A stretch of DNA of 44,322 bases, taken from positions 1 through 44,322 of the forward strand of contig SVKP01000048.1 of NCBI GenBank assembly GCA_015068395.1, read 5' to 3'. Every line of letters starts with the position of its first letter. Position 1 is the first letter of the stretch. Origin of the DNA: Oscillospiraceae bacterium (GTDB taxonomy: Bacteria > Bacillota > Clostridia > Oscillospirales > Oscillospiraceae). A program made the position numbers and the translations under genes. Below, one piece after another: positions 1 to 8,308 of this stretch. Under the pieces are notes generated by a model. That model ran no database searches, had not been told where the DNA came from, and saw nothing but the letters and a program-made list of their open reading frames with translations.

Positions 1-192
1 ATCAACGGCATTCAGGTCAAGAAGGAGAGCGGCCAGCCGGTCGTCGACCTCTGCTTCAAGGACAGCAAGGTGCTCATCAACAACACCAACGGCAACGTCC
101 TGCGCTTCATCCCGCCGCTGGTCACCACCAAGGAGGAGGTCGACATCGTCATCAAGGCGGTGGACGACGCCATGACCAAGCTCGGCTGGTAA
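1..192 (+). CDS. argD: Class III aminotransferase, C-terminal end (acetylornithine aminotransferase-like)
   Basis: Only the last 63 codons are present; the gene enters from outside the window, open from base 1 to TAA at 190-192. The segment 'VLINNTNGNVLRFIPPL' followed by 'TKEEVD' and a final helix is the typical C-terminal small domain of PLP-dependent class III aminotransferases, closest in style to acetylornithine/succinylornithine aminotransferase (ArgD), which transfers the amino group between N-acetylornithine and 2-oxoglutarate. A racemase of the ornithine/alanine type two genes downstream fits an ornithine-related role. Other class III transaminases share this motif, so the exact substrate is not certain. 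Confidence 0.75.
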   Translation: MNGIQVKKESGQPVVDLCFKDSKVLINNTNGNVLRFIPPLVTTKEEVDIVIKAVDDAMTKLGW

Positions 193-239
193 GCTTGATT
201 ATTTCTGATAGCATTCATCCGTTCCATTCATAAAAGCCT

Positions 240-305
240 TGCCAAATGCCTGCACTTATGCTACCATCGTCTCTGGGAAAGGGGTGGTAATGCAGGCGTT
301 TGGCA
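240..305 (+). promoter_or_regulatory. Long dyad (RNA hairpin) in the antiporter leader
   Basis: Arms TGCCAAATGCCTGCA (240-254) and TGCAGGCGTTTGGCA (291-305) pair over 15 positions with a single G.U pair, and an inner TACCA/TGGTA pairs as well. No T-run follows, so it is not a plain intrinsic terminator. It lies in the 208-bp gap between the aminotransferase and the nhaC-like gene and may be a cis-acting RNA element or a mobile palindrome. Confidence 0.5.
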
Positions 306-400
306 GGCTCCCGTAAAAGGAACAGCCGGAATTTACCGTAAAACAAAGTTCACCTCAAAAAATCGCTGATCCGAATTAAGAAAGGTTGGTAAACAGAGCA

Positions 401-1870
401 ATGAGTGAAGAGAAAAAGAATTTCCCCAAACCTAAGCTTTGGCATGCGCTGGTCGTTTTGCTGATAACCATTCTGCTGATGGCAAGCTCCATTCTGGAGT
501 TTGACAGCCCCCTGATTATGGGCGTTGACGAGGTCCACGCGCCGATGTTCCTCGGCGTCTGCGCCGCCGCCATCATGGCGATGTGCATCGGCTTCAAGTG
601 GGAAGACCTCGAAAAGATGATGCTCGACGGCATCTATAAGGCGCTGCAGTCGATCCTGATCCTTGCCATCGTCGGTATCCTCGTCGGTGTGTGGATCGAC
701 GCGGGCGTCGTCCCCTCGATGATCTACTTTGGCCTCAAGATCCTCAGCCCGAAGATCTTCCTGCTCGCCGTCGTGCTGATCTGCTCCATCACCTCGCTTG
801 CAACCGGCACCTCCTGGGGCACGATGGCGTCCATGGGCGTCGCGTTCCTCGGTATTTCCTACGGCATGGGCCTCAACCCTGCCATCACCGTCGGCGCAGT
901 CCTCTCGGGCGCGTACTTCGGCGATAAGATGTCCCCGCTGTCCGATACCACCAATCTCGCGCCTGCCATGGCGGGCACGGACGTCATGACGCACGTCAAG
1001 TTCATGATGCTGCCCACCGGCGTTACCTATGTGGTCTGCCTGATCGTCTTCCTGGCGTTCGGCTTTTCCGGTATCAGCGGCAATGCGGACATGAGCCAGG
1101 CGGCTGCGCTCGGCGATGCGATTGCCGACATCTTCACGGTCAGCCCGCTTCTGATCCTCCCGCCGATCATCGTTATCGTTGCGATCGCACTGAAGGTCCC
1201 CGCTATCCCCGGCATCACGCTCGGCATCTTCTCCGGCGGCATCCTCGGCATGATCTTCCAGAAGAATTGCAGCCTCGGCAGCCTGCTGGTTGCCAGCTAC
1301 GGCGGCTTCTCCCTCGACGCCTCCACCGGCCTCGAGGCGGTCGACAACCTGCTTGAGCGCGGCGGTATCGAGAGCATGCTGTTCTCCATCTCTCTGACCA
1401 TCATTGCGATGATGTTCGGCGGCATCATGGAGGGCACGGGCATGATGGCGGTCGTCGTCGAGCAGATCAAGAAGCTCGTCAAGGGCCCTGCCGGCCTCGT
1501 CACCGCGACCGAGATCACCTGTGTGGTCTCCAACGTCACGATGCCCGAGCAGTACATTTCCATCATCATCCCCGGCCGTATGTATGCCGAGGAGTATGAG
1601 AAGATGGGCCTGCATCCGGCATGCCTCTCCAACGCGCTGGAAAGCTCCGGCACGGTCACGTCCGCACTGGTTCCGTGGAATACCTGCGGCGCTTACATTA
1701 CCAGTACGCTCGGCCTGAAGGCGTGGTCCGCCACGGCGAACGGCGGCGCTTACGGTCCGTACGCCCTGTTCAACTGGCTCATGCCGATCGTCAACATCGT
1801 GATGGCGTACATCGGCCTGACGGTCGCGGACATGAACAACGTCCGTCTCGCCAAGAAGAAAAAGGCATAA
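401..1870 (+). CDS. nhaC: NhaC-family Na+/H+ antiporter
   Basis: Integral membrane protein of 489 residues with about a dozen hydrophobic segments. The stretch around residues 130-190 (T-S-L-A-T-G-T-S-W-G-T, then G-A-Y-F-G-D-K-M-S-P-L-S-D-T-T-N-L) is the hallmark of the NhaC family, which exchanges Na+ (or an organic anion/amine, as in malate-lactate antiporters) for H+ across the cytoplasmic membrane. The track start at 386 is a TTG that abuts the AAAGG box; ATG at 401 (MSEEKKN) is preferred although the spacing is long. A racemase gene follows 15 bp later, so the transporter may serve amino-acid or amine exchange rather than pure sodium homeostasis; that is inference. Confidence 0.9.
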   Translation: MSEEKKNFPKPKLWHALVVLLITILLMASSILEFDSPLIMGVDEVHAPMFLGVCAAAIMAMCIGFKWEDLEKMMLDGIYKALQSILILAIVGILVGVWIDAGVVPSMIYFGLKILSPKIFLLAVVLICSITSLATGTSWGTMASMGVAFLGISYGMGLNPAITVGAVLSGAYFGDKMSPLSDTTNLAPAMAGTDVMTHVKFMMLPTGVTYVVCLIVFLAFGFSGISGNADMSQAAALGDAIADIFTVSPLLILPPIIVIVAIALKVPAIPGITLGIFSGGILGMIFQKNCSLGSLLVASYGGFSLDASTGLEAVDNLLERGGIESMLFSISLTIIAMMFGGIMEGTGMMAVVVEQIKKLVKGPAGLVTATEITCVVSNVTMPEQYISIIIPGRMYAEEYEKMGLHPACLSNALESSGTVTSALVPWNTCGAYITSTLGLKAWSATANGGAYGPYALFNWLMPIVNIVMAYIGLTVADMNNVRLAKKKKA

Positions 1871-1885
1871 GAAAGGGATTCAGCT

Positions 1886-2974
1886 ATGAATGCAAGGGAT
1901 CGCTATCCCCAGTTGGAGGTTGATCTCGGCAAGCTGAAGGAGAACCTGACAGCGCTCCGGGAGCGCTGTCAGGATTCTTTTGTCGGGGTCATTGGCGTCG
2001 TCAAGGGAGTGAACGCCTGGAGGGAGGTCGTGTCCGTGTTTGACGGGCAGGGCTTTTCCTACCTCGCGACCTCTCGCGTCGACCAGCTGCAAAAAATGCG
2101 CGCGCAGGGCGTGAAAACACCCCTGATCCTGCTGCGCGTTCCGATGCTCTCCGAGCTTTCCGACGTCGTCTCTCTTGCGGACGCAAGCCTGCAAAGCGAT
2201 ATCACCGTGCTCCGCGCGCTCAACGCGGAGGCGGAGCGGCAGGGAAAGACGCACGGCGTGCTGCTGATGATCGACCTGGGCGACCTGCGCGAGGGTTTTT
2301 GGAGCGCGGAGGAGTTGGTCGACGCGGCGGTCGAGGTCGAGCAGAAAATGAAGCGCCTGCACCTGCTGGGCGTGGGCGTGAATCTGGGCTGTTACGGCTC
2401 GATCCTGCCGGACAGACGCAACATGCAGGGGCTTGTGAGCCTTGCCGTCGACGTGGAGCGCGCTATCGGACGCGAGCTGGAGTTCGTCAGCGGCGGCGCC
2501 TCGACCTCGGCGCAGATGACGCTCTCGGGCATGATGCCCGGGCGCGTCAACAACCTCCGCCTGGGTGAAATCTGCCTGATTGGGAGCGCGAACACCGGCT
2601 TTGCGCCGGATTTCCTGCACCGCGACGTGTTCACCCTCCGCGCAGAGGTCGTCGAGTGCCGCGACAAGCCCAGCTTCCCGGTCGGACAGCTGAGCGTGGA
2701 CGCCTTCGGACACGAGGGGCACTACGTTGACCGCGGCATCCGCCGCCGCGCGCTGCTCGCCATCGGGCGGGTCGACTGCGGTGACTGTTTCGATCTCAAG
2801 CCGCGCATGCCGGGCGTCGAGATTATCGGCGCGTCCGGCGACCACACGATCCTCGACGTCGAGGAGGTAAAGGACCAGATCCATGTGGGCGACGTGCTTG
2901 AATTTGACGTGAATTACGCGTCTTTGGTGCATTTGACCAATACGCCGGGCATCGCGCTCATCAGCAAAGAATAG
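1886..2974 (+). CDS. orr: Alanine/ornithine racemase family PLP enzyme (Orr-like)
   Basis: 362-residue fold-type III PLP enzyme. The start MNARDRYPQLEVDLGKLKEN and the G-V-V-K-G segment (Lys40 is the expected Schiff-base lysine) match the alanine racemase N-terminal barrel. Segments such as 'ATSRVDQLQKMR', 'MIDLGDLREGFW' and 'SGGASTSAQM' are typical of the ornithine racemase/YhfX branch, which interconverts L- and D-ornithine in clostridial ornithine degradation. An AGAAAGG box lies upstream of ATG 1886. It sits between nhaC and an aminopeptidase with gaps of 15 and 17 bp, suggesting one operon. Substrate cannot be fixed from sequence; alanine or another amino acid is possible. Confidence 0.8.
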   Translation: MNARDRYPQLEVDLGKLKENLTALRERCQDSFVGVIGVVKGVNAWREVVSVFDGQGFSYLATSRVDQLQKMRAQGVKTPLILLRVPMLSELSDVVSLADASLQSDITVLRALNAEAERQGKTHGVLLMIDLGDLREGFWSAEELVDAAVEVEQKMKRLHLLGVGVNLGCYGSILPDRRNMQGLVSLAVDVERAIGRELEFVSGGASTSAQMTLSGMMPGRVNNLRLGEICLIGSANTGFAPDFLHRDVFTLRAEVVECRDKPSFPVGQLSVDAFGHEGHYVDRGIRRRALLAIGRVDCGDCFDLKPRMPGVEIIGASGDHTILDVEEVKDQIHVGDVLEFDVNYASLVHLTNTPGIALISKE

Positions 2975-2991
2975 ATTGGGAGGAATATAAA

Positions 2992-4275
2992 ATGGAAAAA
3001 GACGTTCTCTCCGGGCTTCGGGAATTTCTGGTGGAGAGTCCCGGCTGCTTTCACGCCGTCGCGGCGCTCAAAAAGAGGCTGGACGCCGCCGGTTTTACCG
3101 AGCTGTCGGAGTCTGAGCGCTGGAGCCTGACCCCGGGCAAGAGCTACTATGTTATTCGCAGCGGCTCGTCGATCATCTCTTTCAAGCTGCCCGCGGGCAA
3201 GGCGGAGGGCTTCCACATCATCGCCTCGCACAGCGACTCGCCCAGCTTTAAGCTCAAGCCGGACCCGGCGCTCTGGTCGGACGGCCTGCTGCGGCTGAAT
3301 GTGGAGGGTTACGGCGGCATGATCCGCCACACCTGGTTCGACCGTCCGCTCTCCGTCGCGGGGCGCGTCCTCGTGGAGGAGGGTGACAAGCTGGTGCACA
3401 AACTGGTGTACTTCGACCGCGATCTGGTGATGATCCCCTCGCTGGCGATCCATCTGGACCGCGACAAGAAGGAGGACGGCATCAAGATCCAGAGCGAGCT
3501 TCTGCCGCTGCTCGGCGCGACCGACGCCGACGCGTGGAAGAAGCTGCTTTCGGAGGCTGCCGGCGCGGAGCCGGAGCACATCCTCGGCATGGACCTGTTC
3601 CTGACCTGCCGCATGGCGCCCACGGTCTGGGGCGGCAACAACGAATTCATCTCCGCGCCGCGTCTGGACGACCTCGCCTGCGCCTATGGCTCGTTCGCGG
3701 GCTTTGTCGACGCCGAGCCCAAGGACAGCATCGCGCTCCACTGCGTCTTTGACAACGAGGAGGTTGGCAGCCGCTCGATGCAGGGCGCGGAATCCACGTT
3801 CCTGCGCACCACGGCGCGCCGCATCTGCCGCGCGCTCGGCATGGACGACGAGGGCTTCGACACGGCGGTCGCGAACAGCTTCATGCTCTCCGCGGACAAC
3901 GCGCACGCGCTCCATCCGAACTATGCAGGGAAGTACGACCCGGTCAACCGTCCCAGAATGAACCGCGGCGTCGTGCTCAAGCACCATGCGGGGCAGAAAT
4001 ACATGACCGACGGCATTTCCGAGGCGGTGTTCAAGAAGCTCTGCCAGAGCTGCGGCGTGCCGTATCAGGAGTACGCGAACCACTCCGACGTGCCGGGCGG
4101 CTCCACGCTGGGCAACATCTCCAACACGCAGCTTTCGATCCGCGGCGTGGACATCGGCCTTGCGCAGCTGGCAATGCACTCGACGTATGAGACGATGGGC
4201 GCGGAGGATACCGGCCACCTTGCAAAGCTTGCCGAAGCGTTCTATGGCGGCACGCTGCCGAAGGTGGAGCGCTGA
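2992..4275 (+). CDS. apeB: M18 family aminopeptidase
   Basis: 427-residue metallopeptidase of family M18, which removes N-terminal residues (often acidic or hydrophobic) from peptides in the cytosol using two metal ions. Visible family signatures are 'ASHSDSP' near residue 80 (first metal His), 'RLDDLACAYGSF' near 225, 'FDNEEVGSRS' near 255 (metal and general-base Glu), 'SADNAHALHPNY' near 305 and 'HSDVPGGSTLGN' near 370 (last metal His). All expected ligands are present and the length is normal, so it should be active. The start ATG 2992 follows a GGGAGG box. It probably feeds free amino acids to the neighbouring racemase/transaminase genes. Confidence 0.92.
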   Translation: MEKDVLSGLREFLVESPGCFHAVAALKKRLDAAGFTELSESERWSLTPGKSYYVIRSGSSIISFKLPAGKAEGFHIIASHSDSPSFKLKPDPALWSDGLLRLNVEGYGGMIRHTWFDRPLSVAGRVLVEEGDKLVHKLVYFDRDLVMIPSLAIHLDRDKKEDGIKIQSELLPLLGATDADAWKKLLSEAAGAEPEHILGMDLFLTCRMAPTVWGGNNEFISAPRLDDLACAYGSFAGFVDAEPKDSIALHCVFDNEEVGSRSMQGAESTFLRTTARRICRALGMDDEGFDTAVANSFMLSADNAHALHPNYAGKYDPVNRPRMNRGVVLKHHAGQKYMTDGISEAVFKKLCQSCGVPYQEYANHSDVPGGSTLGNISNTQLSIRGVDIGLAQLAMHSTYETMGAEDTGHLAKLAEAFYGGTLPKVER

Positions 4276-4285
4276 TCTTTGACCT

Positions 4286-4309
4286 GTCCGGCAAACACAA
4301 ATGCCGGAC
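4286..4309 (+). terminator. Hairpin after the aminopeptidase gene
   Basis: GTCCGGCA / TGCCGGAC pair over 8 bp around an 8-nt A-rich loop, 10 bp after the aminopeptidase stop. No clear T-tract follows, so it could be a weak or factor-dependent terminator, or an mRNA processing hairpin. Confidence 0.35.
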
Positions 4310-4346
4310 GGGCAGCCAAATTTCGTTATAAGAGAGGCTGGGGGAC

Positions 4347-5882
4347 GTGTATCGCAGCAGATTGCGGGAAAAACTGGATGAAGCCCTGAGCGCGGTGTTG
4401 CCGATCATTGCGATCGTGCTGGCGCTTTCCATGACGATCGCGCCGGTGACGAGCAGCGTGCTGCTGGCATTTTTGTTTGGCGGCGTTCTGCTGGTCGTCG
4501 GCATGATGTTCTTTACACTCGGCGCGGAGCTTGCCATGGAGCCGATGGGCGAGCGCGTGGGCGGCTACATCACGCGCTCACGAAGGCTTGCGGTCATCCT
4601 GTCCACAGGCTTTTTGCTCGGCGCGCTCATCACTGTCTCGGAGCCGGACCTTCAGGTCCTCGCGGGGCAGGTGCAGTCGATCCCGAACCGCGTGCTGATC
4701 CTGTCCGTCGCGGGCGGCGTGGGACTCTTTCTGGTGCTGGCGCTTCTGCGAATGCTGCTGGGCGTCCGCCTGCGCACGCTTCTGCTCGTGTTCTATGCCG
4801 CTGTGCTGGTGCTTGCGTTTATCGCGCCGGGGGACTTCCTCGCGGTCGCCTTTGACGCGGGCGGCGTGACGACCGGGCCGATGACCGTGCCGTTCATCCT
4901 CTCCTTCGGCGTGGGCATCTCCGCGATCCGTAGCGACGCCAAGGCGCAGGGGGACAGCTTCGGGCTGATTGCGCTCTGCTCGGTGGGGCCGGTGCTTGCG
5001 GTGCTGGCGCTGAGCCTGATCTACCGCGTGGACAGCGCGGCGTACAGCCCGGTCGTCGTGCCGAACTTCACCGACACCGTCGAGCTGCGCACGCTCTTTA
5101 CAAAGGCGGTGCCGACCTATCTCGGAGAGATCGCGAAGGCGCTTCTGCCCATCATGACGTTTTTCGGCGTCGTTCAGGTCTCAGGCCTGCATTTGGGGCG
5201 GAAGACGCTGCTGCGCATCGGCGTGGGACTGCTGTACACCTATGTGGGGCTCGTGCTGTTCCTCACGGGCGTCAACGTCGGGTTTATGCCGGCGGGCACC
5301 TATCTGGGCGAGACGCTTGCGGGGCTTTCGTACCGCTGGGTCATCATCCCCGTGGGCATGCTCATCGGCTACTACATCGTCAAGGCGGAGCCTGCCATCT
5401 ATGTGCTGATGAAGCAGGTCGAGGACCTGACCAGCGGCGCCATCACGGGCAAGGCGCTTCAAAGAAGCCTGTCCGTCGGCGTTTCGGTCTCGATCGGGCT
5501 TGCGATGCTGCGGGTTTTGACGGGGCTGTCCATGTTGTATTTCGTCGTGCCCGGATACCTTCTGGCGCTCGCCATGAGCTTCTTTGTGCCGGATATCTTT
5601 ACCGCCATCGCGTTCGACTCCGGCGGCGTTGCGAGCGGCCCGATGACGGCGACGTTTCTGCTTCCGCTTGCCACGGGCGCGACGCTCGCGGTCGGCGGGG
5701 ACGTGGTGACGGACGCCTTCGGCGTCGTCGCAATGGTTGCCATGACGCCGCTGATCGCGATCCAGCTGCTCGGCGTCAGCTATCGAATGCAGGAGCGGCG
5801 CGGCGCGGCGAGATTGGCGGCGGCTACCGCGGCGGAGGAGAAGCTCGACTGGCTTGACGACTATGAGATCATTGCGTTGTAA
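4347..5882 (+). CDS. DUF1538 family membrane protein
   Basis: 511-residue multi-spanning membrane protein. It contains two homologous halves, each ending in a conserved loop: 'FDAGGVTTGPMTVPF' near residue 170 and 'FDSGGVASGPMTATF' near residue 420. This internal duplication is the signature of the DUF1538 family, thought to be transporters. The start is GTG 4347, 4 bp after a GGGGG run; an internal in-frame ATG 10 codons later is possible. The next gene, 14 bp downstream, encodes a tandem PII-like protein, a recurrent partner, so transport is probably gated by a bound small-molecule signal. The transported substrate is unknown. Confidence 0.85.
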   Translation: MYRSRLREKLDEALSAVLPIIAIVLALSMTIAPVTSSVLLAFLFGGVLLVVGMMFFTLGAELAMEPMGERVGGYITRSRRLAVILSTGFLLGALITVSEPDLQVLAGQVQSIPNRVLILSVAGGVGLFLVLALLRMLLGVRLRTLLLVFYAAVLVLAFIAPGDFLAVAFDAGGVTTGPMTVPFILSFGVGISAIRSDAKAQGDSFGLIALCSVGPVLAVLALSLIYRVDSAAYSPVVVPNFTDTVELRTLFTKAVPTYLGEIAKALLPIMTFFGVVQVSGLHLGRKTLLRIGVGLLYTYVGLVLFLTGVNVGFMPAGTYLGETLAGLSYRWVIIPVGMLIGYYIVKAEPAIYVLMKQVEDLTSGAITGKALQRSLSVGVSVSIGLAMLRVLTGLSMLYFVVPGYLLALAMSFFVPDIFTAIAFDSGGVASGPMTATFLLPLATGATLAVGGDVVTDAFGVVAMVAMTPLIAIQLLGVSYRMQERRGAARLAAATAAEEKLDWLDDYEIIAL

Positions 5883-5896
5883 GCGGGAGGCTGACC

Positions 5897-6634
5897 ATGA
5901 GTGAATTATATCTCTTGACCAGCATCGCGGATCGCCGCCTGCTGCCCAAGTTCATCGCGCTTTATCAGGAGAAGGGAATAGCCGTCAACTTTATTTCGCT
6001 CGGATACGGAACGGTGTCCGGCGAACGCGCGGCGCTGTTTCTGGACCAGTCGGAAAAGGCGGTCATCTTCTCCGTGGTGACCTCGGAAAAATGGAAGGAG
6101 GCGAAGCGCGCGCTTCGCCAGAGTATCCGCATCGACGTACCGGGCGTGGGAATCGCCTTTCTGGTTCCGATGAGCAGCATCGGCGGACGGCGCGAGCTCG
6201 CGCTGCTGACGGACGGGCAAAACTTTGTGAGGGGAGAAGAGAGCGTCATGAAGGGAACAGACCGGGAGCTTCTGATCGTAATCAGCAACCAGGGCTACAA
6301 CGAGGCGGTCATGGATGCTGCGCGCGAGGCGGGCGCGTATGGCGGAACAGTCGTCCACGCGCGAGGAACCGGAATGGAGCGCGCCGAAAAGTTTCTCGGC
6401 ATCTCGCTCGCCTCGGAAAAGGACATGGTGTTCATCGTGGTCAAGAGCGAACAGCGCGACCGAATCATGCAGTCGATCATGCTCAAGGCGGGGATGAGCA
6501 CCCCCGCAAAGGCAATCGTTTTTTCGCTTCCTGTCACCGATACGGCGGGGCTGCGCCTGCTCGACGATGAGGAGGACGAAAAAGTGCGGGAGCCTGCAAA
6601 GCCGACGGAGGAGAGCGAACCGAAGGAATCCTGA
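5897..6634 (+). CDS. Tandem PII-like signalling protein paired with DUF1538
   Basis: 245 residues made of two PII/GlnB-like ferredoxin-fold units (about 1-105 and 115-220) and a charged acidic tail. Each unit begins with a hydrophobic strand ('LYLLTSIAD', 'ELLIVISNQG') and ends with a strand plus an 'I-x-F-x-x-P' element. 'YGGTVVHARGTG' in the second half matches the region before a PII T-loop. PII proteins bind ATP/ADP/2-oxoglutarate or other small ligands and control membrane transporters by direct contact. It follows the DUF1538 gene in the same operon with its own GGGAGG box, so it is most likely the regulatory subunit of that transporter. Confidence 0.75.
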   Translation: MSELYLLTSIADRRLLPKFIALYQEKGIAVNFISLGYGTVSGERAALFLDQSEKAVIFSVVTSEKWKEAKRALRQSIRIDVPGVGIAFLVPMSSIGGRRELALLTDGQNFVRGEESVMKGTDRELLIVISNQGYNEAVMDAAREAGAYGGTVVHARGTGMERAEKFLGISLASEKDMVFIVVKSEQRDRIMQSIMLKAGMSTPAKAIVFSLPVTDTAGLRLLDDEEDEKVREPAKPTEESEPKES

Positions 6635-6663
6635 CAAGCTGACGTACATACGGTATGCAAAAA

Positions 6664-6689
6664 GGCGAGGCTCCGTGCCTCGCCCTTTT
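6664..6689 (+). terminator. Bidirectional intrinsic terminator
   Basis: Perfect 8-bp stem GGCGAGGC / GCCTCGCC with 5-nt loop, preceded by A-run and followed by CTTTT. It separates the convergent PII-like gene and the cyclase gene and should work in both directions. Confidence 0.85.
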
Positions 6690-6714
6690 CCTGTTCACAG
6701 CCTGTTCTTTCCCG

Positions 6715-8112
6715 TTATTTGCGCTGGTTCTTGAGCCACGCCTCGTAACCCGCCGGTATGGAGGTGAAATGTATAAGAAAGCCGTTTTCCGTCTTTTCCG
6801 TGACCTTTGCAAACAGCTTGCCGCCTGCCTCAAGCTGGATGTTATCGTAGACGACCAGCTCCGTCTCTGTGTCCAGCACCACGCCGTCGTGCGCCACGGC
6901 GACGATGCCTCCGTAATAAGACCTTGCGCCGCCGTGCTTGCCCTCCAGCTTATGGAAACGCACGGGGATCGGCTGCTCCAAGGCCTGCGGCTTTACTGTT
7001 TGCATTTTTGCCGTTACGTTGTACGGCGCACCGATGCCCGTTACCTGCGAAAGCACCAGCTCGCCGTTGACGCCCTTGGGGTAGACGGTCATCTCCTGTG
7101 CGATCTCAAGCTCCGCCTGGCAAAGCTTTCGAGTAAGCGGGGCAACCAGAACCTGCCCGCCCACGGTATAGCTCTCAATGCGTCCGCAGAGATTGACATG
7201 GCTTCCAACGACGCCGTACTTTGTGCGCTTGAGCGAGCCGATGTTGCCGACGATGACCTCGCCGGTATTGAGACCGATGCCCATTTCGAGCATAGGATAG
7301 CCCCGCTCGGCATTCCAGGCGTTCACCGCCTCCATATGTGCCTCCATCTCCACCGCCGCGGCGACTGCGTCGGCCGCATGGGTCTCGGACGGCACGGGAG
7401 CGCCGAAAATTGCCAGAATACCGTCGCCGATGAACTCGATGATCGTGCCGCCGCGGCCCAGGATCACATCGGTCATTTCCCCAAGATAGTGGTTGAGCAT
7501 GGAGATCAGGTCGACGGCGTCCATGCGCTCGCTCATCGCGGTGAAGCCGCGCAAATCGCTCATCAGAATGGTCAGCGTATGTTTTTTTCCGCCAAGCGAG
7601 AGGCCGTCCGGCGTTTCGAGCAGCTGCTGCACGATTTCGTCGGAGAGGAAACGTCCGAACGTTTCGCTTAAAAGCTTGTTGCGCAGCTCCAGCTGGCTGT
7701 TGAGCGCACGAATGCGCTCCATCGCCTTCACCGCGTCGCGCAGCTCATGGAGCTCCGTCATGTCGCTGAGCACAACGATCACGCCGACAGTCTCGCCGCG
7801 ATCCATCAAAAAGGCGGTTATCATGCGCAGATGTTTTGTCTCCGTGCCGGTGAAGTACGTCACGATATCCTCGTGCGCCCTTGCGCGGTCATAGACCGCG
7901 TCAAGAATTGCCTGTGTAAAACCGTCGTTTCTCTCATCGTCAAAAAAGCAGCTGCCAAAGCGCTTGCCCAGCAGGTCGTTTTCCTCACGGCCCAGAATGG
8001 CAAGCGCGGCGGGGTTGAGGAAGGTGATGATCCCGTCAAAACCGATGGTCATTACGCCCTCGGACATATCGCGTATGATGCTTTGGCGCATCAGCTCCTT
8101 TTTCTTATCCAT
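6715..8112 (-). CDS. PAS domain - class III nucleotide cyclase
   Basis: 465-residue cytosolic signalling enzyme. A PAS sensor occupies about residues 10-125 ('VMTIGFDGIITFLNPAALAILG'), a coiled linker follows, then a class III adenylate/guanylate cyclase domain (about 170-350) and a C-terminal extension of about 115 residues of unknown fold. Metal aspartates are visible in 'SDLRGF' and 'FIGDG', and transition-state Asn/Arg in 'VNLCGRIES'. The base-selecting positions are Glu (IIEFIGDG) and Ser (VVGSHVN) rather than the Lys/Asp pair of classic adenylate cyclases, so ATP versus GTP preference is open. ATG 8112 follows AAAAGGAG with 8-nt spacing. The gene is divergent from the anti-sigma gene. 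Confidence 0.88.
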   Translation of the reverse strand: MDKKKELMRQSIIRDMSEGVMTIGFDGIITFLNPAALAILGREENDLLGKRFGSCFFDDERNDGFTQAILDAVYDRARAHEDIVTYFTGTETKHLRMITAFLMDRGETVGVIVVLSDMTELHELRDAVKAMERIRALNSQLELRNKLLSETFGRFLSDEIVQQLLETPDGLSLGGKKHTLTILMSDLRGFTAMSERMDAVDLISMLNHYLGEMTDVILGRGGTIIEFIGDGILAIFGAPVPSETHAADAVAAAVEMEAHMEAVNAWNAERGYPMLEMGIGLNTGEVIVGNIGSLKRTKYGVVGSHVNLCGRIESYTVGGQVLVAPLTRKLCQAELEIAQEMTVYPKGVNGELVLSQVTGIGAPYNVTAKMQTVKPQALEQPIPVRFHKLEGKHGGARSYYGGIVAVAHDGVVLDTETELVVYDNIQLEAGGKLFAKVTEKTENGFLIHFTSIPAGYEAWLKNQRK

Positions 8113-8161
8113 CGGAAGAACTCCTTTTCCATTTTCGTTGCCGCCTGCTGTTTCAAATACA

Positions 8162-8190
8162 TTTTAAACCATACTGCGCCGGTTTGTAAA
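8162..8190 (-). promoter_or_regulatory. Sigma-70-type promoter of the cyclase gene
   Basis: On the minus strand TTTACA, a 17-bp spacer, then TTAAAA, about 50 bp upstream of the cyclase ATG. Confidence 0.45.
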
Positions 8191-8236
8191 GCAAAAAAGA
8201 CAGACACATACTTCTGTGGAATGAAAAGAGATTCTC

Positions 8237-8266
8237 TTGAATCTCAATAACCTTGTGTGCTATAAT
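8237..8266 (+). promoter_or_regulatory. Sigma-70-type promoter of the anti-sigma gene
   Basis: TTGAAT, 18-bp spacer, perfect TATAAT; about 43 bp upstream of the start codon at 8309, in the divergent intergenic region. Confidence 0.65.
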
Positions 8267-8308
8267 ACTGCAAAACAGGAAAAATGCATTTGGGAGGGGG
8301 AGGCACAG

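Noticed and set aside
350-1615. 421-codon minus-strand ORF opposite nhaC
   Set aside because: It is exactly antisense to a gene with clear family motifs, and is His/Asp/Arg-rich as expected from the mirror of GC-rich codons.
1880-4218. Long minus-strand ORFs (1880-2932, 2914-4218)
   Set aside because: Mirrors of the racemase and M18 aminopeptidase genes; no motif, no ribosome site.
6655-7671. 338-codon plus-strand ORF opposite the cyclase
   Set aside because: It starts inside the terminator and is antisense to the PAS-cyclase; composition is that of a shadow.
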